Program-made: the position numbers and the translations under genes
Part shown: positions 60,140 through 64,000 of the stretch, piece after piece
Layout: each line of letters starts with the position of its first letter
Numbering within the stretch: the stretch's first letter is position 1
Assembly: GCF_022554085.1 (NCBI RefSeq)
Contig: NZ_JAKFYR010000001.1
Location: 620,001 to 684,000, forward strand
Source of the DNA: Rhodococcus sp. CH91
Lineage (GTDB): Bacteria; Actinomycetota; Actinomycetes; Mycobacteriales; Mycobacteriaceae
Length of the DNA: 64,000 bases
Direction: 5' to 3'
Notes under the pieces: model-generated
Databases searched by the model: none
Seen by the model: the letters and a program-made list of their open reading frames with translations, nothing else
What the model was told of the DNA's origin: nothing

Positions 60140-60179
60140 ATTCTTCGTTCCCTTCCTGGAGGGAGATGGAATGTAGTGG

Positions 60180-61406
60180 TCATGAGGACACCAGGCCGGC
60201 CGGGAGGACCATGGCGTGTGCCAGAGCGGACAGGTTTTCGGTGATGCCGGGCCGCTCACGGAGTTGTGTGTTCTGCGAGACGTCGGTGATCACGCCGATG
60301 ACGGCCTGGGCGAGGGCCCGCGCATCCGCTGCCGACAGGTTCTCGGCAATGGCGCAGATGGCCTCGACCCATTCGGCGACGTATTCGCGCTGGGTCTCCC
60401 GTAGTGCGGCCTGTTCCTCTTCGGAGAGATACAGCAGGTCGGTGGTGAGGATGTGCATGATCCGGCCGTGCACACCCAGCGCCTGCCGGATGTACGTGCC
60501 GATCAACGAGTCGAGCACCTGCTGTGACGAGGTGGCCTGGGCGAGCGCGTCGGCGGTCACGTACAGCAGTCCTTCCGCGCCGCGCTCCAGGATCGCTCGC
60601 AGTACCTGTGTCTTCCCGGTGACATGCTGGTACAGCGTGGCTACGGACATCTCCGACGCCTTGGCGATGTCGTCGATGCGCACGTCGTAGAAGCCACGCT
60701 CGACGAACAGCTGTGAGGACGCTTCGAGAATCCGTTCCCGGCGTCCTGCGGGCCGATGCGGCACCGGCGTCCGGGCCGGTGCCGCATCGGGGTCGACCTC
60801 GGGTAGTTCGCAGGCGATGATCGACCGGGCGATTGCCGATTGGAGCTCGATCAGCCGCTCGGGTGGGAGCGTGCCCCGGATGGTCGGCGTGTTCGAGTAC
60901 ATCGCAAGGACTGCGAAGCCCAGCAGTTCGGCACGGTTCGCAGTGATCTCGGGATGAGCGGCGGTGATTTTCGCGGCGATACGGTCGCGAGTGGCGGAGA
61001 AGTGGTCCCGGAAGAGGAGACGTTCGTCCTCTTGGAGATGCCGTTGTTCCCGCCGCCACAGTGTGGCCTCGTCACCGTTCGCCGTCAGATCACCGAGTCC
61101 GTCGAGGAACAGATCGAGTTGCTCGAGAGGCGTCGAGCCGTCGTTGTCGGCGCGATCCGCAAGTTGTTCGACGAGCTCCACCTGACTCATCAACGCCTGC
61201 ACGAGGATGTCGTGCTTGCCCTTGAAGTGCCGGTAGACCGCAGGTCCGGTGAGCCCCACCGCCGCACCGATCTGGTCGATGCTCACGTTCTGGTACCCGA
61301 GGTCCTGGAACAGATGGGTCGCGGCCCGGACGATCTGCTCGACCCGATGGCCACCGCGGGTGGAAGCGGGAGCGGTTGCGGCACGGGTAGTCGTCGAACG
61401 TGCCAT
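60180..61406 (-). CDS. tandem double-TetR regulator
   Basis: A 408-residue protein containing two complete TetR units. Unit 1 has HTH VEQIVRAATHLFQDLGYQNVSI, GLTGPAVYRHFKGKHDIL at about 22-68; unit 2 has RERILEASSQLFVERGFYDV, EMSVATLYQHVTGKTQVL at about 222-268. Each is followed by its own helical ligand domain, joined by a Pro/Ala linker near 205-220. A fused pair would carry two HTHs per chain. It lies inside the thiolase-hydratase operon and likely controls the local catabolic genes. Confidence 0.9.
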   Translation of the reverse strand: MARSTTTRAATAPASTRGGHRVEQIVRAATHLFQDLGYQNVSIDQIGAAVGLTGPAVYRHFKGKHDILVQALMSQVELVEQLADRADNDGSTPLEQLDLFLDGLGDLTANGDEATLWRREQRHLQEDERLLFRDHFSATRDRIAAKITAAHPEITANRAELLGFAVLAMYSNTPTIRGTLPPERLIELQSAIARSIIACELPEVDPDAAPARTPVPHRPAGRRERILEASSQLFVERGFYDVRIDDIAKASEMSVATLYQHVTGKTQVLRAILERGAEGLLYVTADALAQATSSQQVLDSLIGTYIRQALGVHGRIMHILTTDLLYLSEEEQAALRETQREYVAEWVEAICAIAENLSAADARALAQAVIGVITDVSQNTQLRERPGITENLSALAHAMVLPAGLVSS

Positions 61407-61430
61407 CTCAGTTCTTTCCGGTGAGTTCGA

Positions 61431-61877
61431 TCATGGGACCAGTTTCGCATCCCCGGCCGGATCGGACTCGGGCCACGCCACCACGGCGGTCCCGGCCAGT
61501 GTCCGGGTTCCGTCGGCCAGTACAGCGCTCAGGTCCAGGACGGCACCTCGTTCACCGTCGACCGTCACGATCTCCTTGATCGTCGCGGTCAGCGTCGGTT
61601 CGGCGAGCACAGGTGTGATGGCGGTGAACCGCGTCGACAACTCGCGGATGCTGCTCTGGGGGAACCGGTCGGTGAGCAGACGTCCGAGATACGCCATCGA
61701 CAGCATGCCGTGGGCGAAGACGTCGTCCATTCCGGACGCCCGCGCCGAATCGATGTCGATGTGGATCGGATTGTGGTCACCGGACGCGCCGGCGAACAGC
61801 GCCAGGGTCGTGCGGGTCACGGCGCCGGGCTTCAGCTCGGCGACGACCTCTCGTGCGGCGGGTGTGGGCGAGGTCAT
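61431..61877 (-). CDS. MaoC-type (R)-enoyl-CoA hydratase, catalytic subunit (HadB-like)
   Basis: A 148-residue hotdog protein with the hydratase-2 motif ASGDHNPIHID carrying the catalytic Asp and His, and HGMLSMAYLGRLLTD after it. Alone it is half the size of double-hotdog MaoC enzymes. Its start overlaps the stop of the neighbouring FAS1-type protein (TGATG), implying a stoichiometric heterodimer like HadA-HadB. Confidence 0.88.
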   Translation of the reverse strand: MTSPTPAAREVVAELKPGAVTRTTLALFAGASGDHNPIHIDIDSARASGMDDVFAHGMLSMAYLGRLLTDRFPQSSIRELSTRFTAITPVLAEPTLTATIKEIVTVDGERGAVLDLSAVLADGTRTLAGTAVVAWPESDPAGDAKLVP

Positions 61878-62329
61878 TTCTTACCTCCCGGATTCTTGAT
61901 GACGCTGACACTCTCGAGTTCGGCCACGACCGCCCCGTCGCGGGTGACAGTGCTACGGCGGACGAGGAAGTCGAGGGCGCCACCCGCTTTGGTGTAGGCG
62001 TCGACGTATTCGGATTCGAAGGTCACCGTGTCTCCGGCGTGGACGTCGGCGAAATAACGGAACCGCTGTTCACCGTGGAGGACGTTACCGAGATCTACTC
62101 CGTGGGCCGCGAGATCGGCGAAGACGTTCGAGTTCTCCAGTTCGAGACCGAACAGGAAGGTAGGAGGCGCGAGTACGTCCGGGTGGCCGGCCGCGACTGC
62201 GGCATCGCGATCGCGGTAGACCGGATTCTCCTCACCGATCGCGATGGCGAACTGCCGGATGCGGCCCCGTTCGACGTCGGCGACGATCGGAGGAACCTCG
62301 ACATCGAGGATTGCGTGATCGAGAGACAT
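61874..62329 (-). CDS. MaoC N-terminal-like (FAS1-type) hydratase subunit (HadA-like)
   Basis: A 151-residue hotdog protein: VERGRIRQFAIAIGEENPVYRD, PPTFLFGLE, VLHGEQRFRYFADVHAGD. This is the FAS1-type, substrate-binding and non-catalytic half of heterodimeric hydratases; the catalytic Asp/His motif is absent. It overlaps genes on both sides, so the thiolase, this subunit and the catalytic subunit are translated together. Confidence 0.87.
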   Translation of the reverse strand: MSLDHAILDVEVPPIVADVERGRIRQFAIAIGEENPVYRDRDAAVAAGHPDVLAPPTFLFGLELENSNVFADLAAHGVDLGNVLHGEQRFRYFADVHAGDTVTFESEYVDAYTKAGGALDFLVRRSTVTRDGAVVAELESVSVIKNPGGKK

Positions 62330-63513
62330 CAGACCGCCTTCTCGTAGAGGGTGACGACGCACGCGCCACCGAGACCCAGATTGTGCTGCAGGGCGATTCG
62401 AGCACCGTCGACCTGCCGGTCGCCGGCCTGCCCACGGAGTTGCCAGACCAGTTCGGCGCACTGGGCCAGGCCGGTAGCGCCGAGCGGATGTCCCTTGGAC
62501 AGAAGGCCTCCCGACGGATTGGTGACCACGCGGCCACCGTAGGTGTTGTCGCCGTCGAGGATGAACTTCTCGGCGGTCCCTTCCGGGGTCAGGCCGAGGC
62601 CCTCGTAGGTGATCACCTCGTTGGTGCTGAAGCAGTCGTGCAGTTCGACGACCGGGATGTCCAGGGGATCGACGCCGGACTGCTCGTAGACCTCCGCGGC
62701 GGCCTTGGCCGTCATGTCGTAGCCGGCGACCCGCATCATGTCGGTGGTGTCGAAGGTGCCGGGAAGGTCGGTGACCATCGACTGCGCGCGGATGCGGACG
62801 CTCGCGTCGAGTCCGTGGGCGCGGGCGAACTCCTCGCTGCACACCACCGCAGCGGCAGCGCCGTTCGTCGGCGGGCAGCACATCAGGAGGGTGAGCGGTC
62901 CCCAGATCAGCTTGGAGGACATCACCGTGTCGAGGTCGATCGGGTCGCGGAAGACCGCGAGCGGGTTGCGGGCGGCGTGGCTGCGGGCCTTGACCGACAC
63001 GCGGCCGAAGACCTCGGAGGACACGCCGTAGCGGGCCATGTAGGCCACACCTGCGCCGCCGAACATCTTCGCGGCCGCCGGTGCCTGTTCGTCACCACCG
63101 GGCATGGAGGTGGCGATGTTCTCGCCGCGCGCAGTGGGACTGGGGCGATCGCCGTAGGCGTTGACGAGGGCTCCGGGCTGCATCTGCTCGAAGCCGAGGG
63201 CGAGCACGCACTCGGCGGCACCGGATGCTACGGCCTGGCGGGCCAGCCACAGGGCGCTGGAGCCGGTCGAGCAGTTGTTGTTGACATTGACGATGGGAAT
63301 GCCCGTCATGCCGATCTCGTAGAGAGCGTTCTGCCCGGAGGTCGAGTCGCCGTAGACGTACCCCACGAATGCCTGTTGTACGTCGGCATATTCGAGTCCT
63401 GCATCCTTCAGGGCTGCGGTTGCCGCAGCAGCTCCCATCCGGTCGTAGGTCTCGCTCTTTCCGGGTTTGGTGAACGGCATCATTCCGACGCCGCTGATGC
63501 AGACATTGCGCAT
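62329..63513 (-). CDS. SCP2/lipid-transfer-type thiolase
   Basis: A 394-residue thiolase-fold protein: active-site Cys in NNNCSTGSSALWLA, HDCFSTNE as the His-containing motif and SKGHPLGATG near the C-terminus. These are the landmarks of SCP-x/Ltp thiolases, which cleave 3-ketoacyl-CoA or act as retro-aldolases on bulky side chains. ATG 63513 follows GAAAGGCAGACC. First gene of a leftward operon with the hydratase pair, as in steroid side-chain operons (Ltp/ChsH types); the actual substrate is unknown. Confidence 0.9.
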   Translation of the reverse strand: MRNVCISGVGMMPFTKPGKSETYDRMGAAAATAALKDAGLEYADVQQAFVGYVYGDSTSGQNALYEIGMTGIPIVNVNNNCSTGSSALWLARQAVASGAAECVLALGFEQMQPGALVNAYGDRPSPTARGENIATSMPGGDEQAPAAAKMFGGAGVAYMARYGVSSEVFGRVSVKARSHAARNPLAVFRDPIDLDTVMSSKLIWGPLTLLMCCPPTNGAAAAVVCSEEFARAHGLDASVRIRAQSMVTDLPGTFDTTDMMRVAGYDMTAKAAAEVYEQSGVDPLDIPVVELHDCFSTNEVITYEGLGLTPEGTAEKFILDGDNTYGGRVVTNPSGGLLSKGHPLGATGLAQCAELVWQLRGQAGDRQVDGARIALQHNLGLGGACVVTLYEKAV

Positions 63514-63635
63514 GGTCTGCCTTTCGATCGAAGCGGGTGTGCGATGGTTCGGACTTCAGCAGACTATACATATTCGTCATTAACAAGAAGGGGAAAAAAC
63601 CAGCAAAAATGGTCGTTGACTCCCTTGAAACCTGA

Positions 63636-63666
63636 AGTTAGTATTCACCCCAGTGACTGGAGTCAC
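63636..63666. promoter_or_regulatory. AGTTAGTATTCAC motif (copy 2) with adjacent palindrome GTGACTGGAGTCAC
   Basis: The motif at 63636-63648 matches the copy at 59224-59236. Directly after it GTGACT-GG-AGTCAC (63653-63666) is a perfect palindrome. Both lie in the 225-base AT-rich divergent promoter between the thiolase operon and the SDR at 63739, an expected place for operator control by the double-TetR protein. Confidence 0.5.
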
Positions 63667-63738
63667 ATGATCTTCAAAGCGTCGGCCTCGCTGTATCCGG
63701 AGGTCGGGCTCTCGACGCGAACACTCAGGAGGAAACAC

Positions 63739-64000
63739 GTGAGCGGCCAGAAACTGCAGGACAAGGTGGCGCTGGTCTCCGGCTCGGGCCGTGGCATCGG
63801 TCGAGCCGTTGCCGTGAAGTTGGCGTCGGAGGGTGCCCGGGTCGTGATCAACGATCTCGATGCCGAGCCCGCGAAGGAAGTGGTTGCAGAGATCGAGGCG
63901 CTCGGCGGCCAGGCCGTCGCCTGCGTCGGCAGCGTCACCGACCCTGCGTTCGCCGACCGCTTCGTCGCCACCGCGGTGGACAATTTCGGTGGAGTCGACA
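63739..64000 (+). CDS. short-chain dehydrogenase, 3' end outside window
   Basis: The first 87 residues of an SDR of the FabG type: DKVALVSGSGRGIGRAVA, with the nucleotide loop SGSGRGIG, an Asp (NDLDAEP) favouring NAD, and a typical beta4 region approaching. GTG 63739 follows AGGAGGAAACAC. The gene is cut by the window edge. It is divergent from the thiolase operon and shares its promoter region; a 3-hydroxyacyl-CoA dehydrogenase role is plausible. Confidence 0.87.
   Translation, partial: MSGQKLQDKVALVSGSGRGIGRAVAVKLASEGARVVINDLDAEPAKEVVAEIEALGGQAVACVGSVTDPAFADRFVATAVDNFGGVD

Overview
The window is a very GC-rich, gene-dense stretch of chromosome from an actinobacterium of the Rhodococcus/Nocardiaceae type. 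This is inferred from the strong third-position GC, frequent GTG starts and ATGA/GTGA gene overlaps, and from the protein families present: an NDMA-dependent alcohol dehydrogenase, a mycofactocin-type SDR, an F420-type LLM oxidoreductase, an ECF41/SigJ sigma factor, a TerD/vWA protein and many P450, BVMO, TetR and acyl-CoA genes. I see no rRNA, tRNA, CRISPR array, transposase or integrase. The content is a mosaic of small catabolic operons, each next to its own regulator, plus a DNA-alkylation repair island.

Layout. 1-7 kb: a ketone-oxidation cluster holding the C-terminus of one flavin monooxygenase, then a promoter, a cyclase-family hydrolase, a VOC protein, a complete Baeyer-Villiger monooxygenase, an EthD-like protein, a nucleotide-sugar-epimerase-like protein and an alpha/beta hydrolase. 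7-15 kb: single genes (PASTA membrane protein, ECF41 sigma factor with a flavoprotein, VOC, DUF218, DinB, a frameshifted TerD-vWA gene, methyltransferase, CD225-like protein). 15-18.6 kb: ferredoxin-P450-SDR operon opposite a TetR gene with a clear operator. 18.6-24.4 kb: DHFR-like protein, thioesterase with a short coupled leader ORF, AsnC regulator opposite hppD, NDMA-dependent ADH. 24.4-30.2 kb: TetR plus an acyl-CoA dehydrogenase/APH-type kinase/SDR trio resembling 4-hydroxyacyl-CoA catabolism, and a P450/TetR pair.

31-35 kb: an alkylation-repair operon in which an ECF sigma factor gene is sandwiched between two methylguanine methyltransferase genes and followed by an AlkA-type glycosylase, convergent with a stand-alone family-A polymerase. 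35-42.6 kb: a YhgE/Pip-like membrane protein, then an IclR-controlled cluster (NTF2-like protein, two SDRs, a KstD/fumarate-reductase-like flavoprotein, MHS transporter) suited to import and dehydrogenation of a ring compound. 43-47 kb: the homogentisate operon (MarR, hmgA, an unknown conserved gene, fahA), which with hppD forms tyrosine catabolism. 47-48 kb: a DUF2975/XRE pair with a striking palindrome. 48-55.7 kb: MOSC, LLM, enoyl-CoA hydratase, acyl-CoA ligase, acyl-CoA dehydrogenase, thioesterase, MarR and a second HhH glycosylase. 55.7-59 kb: P450/phthalate-dioxygenase-reductase-type reductase/SDR operon. 59.3-64 kb: a beta-oxidation-like operon (SCP2-type thiolase, HadA/HadB-like hydratase pair, tandem double-TetR regulator, SDR) opposite another SDR that runs off the end.

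All functions are assigned by reading the translated sequences. No database search was run, so substrates of the catabolic clusters are inferences.
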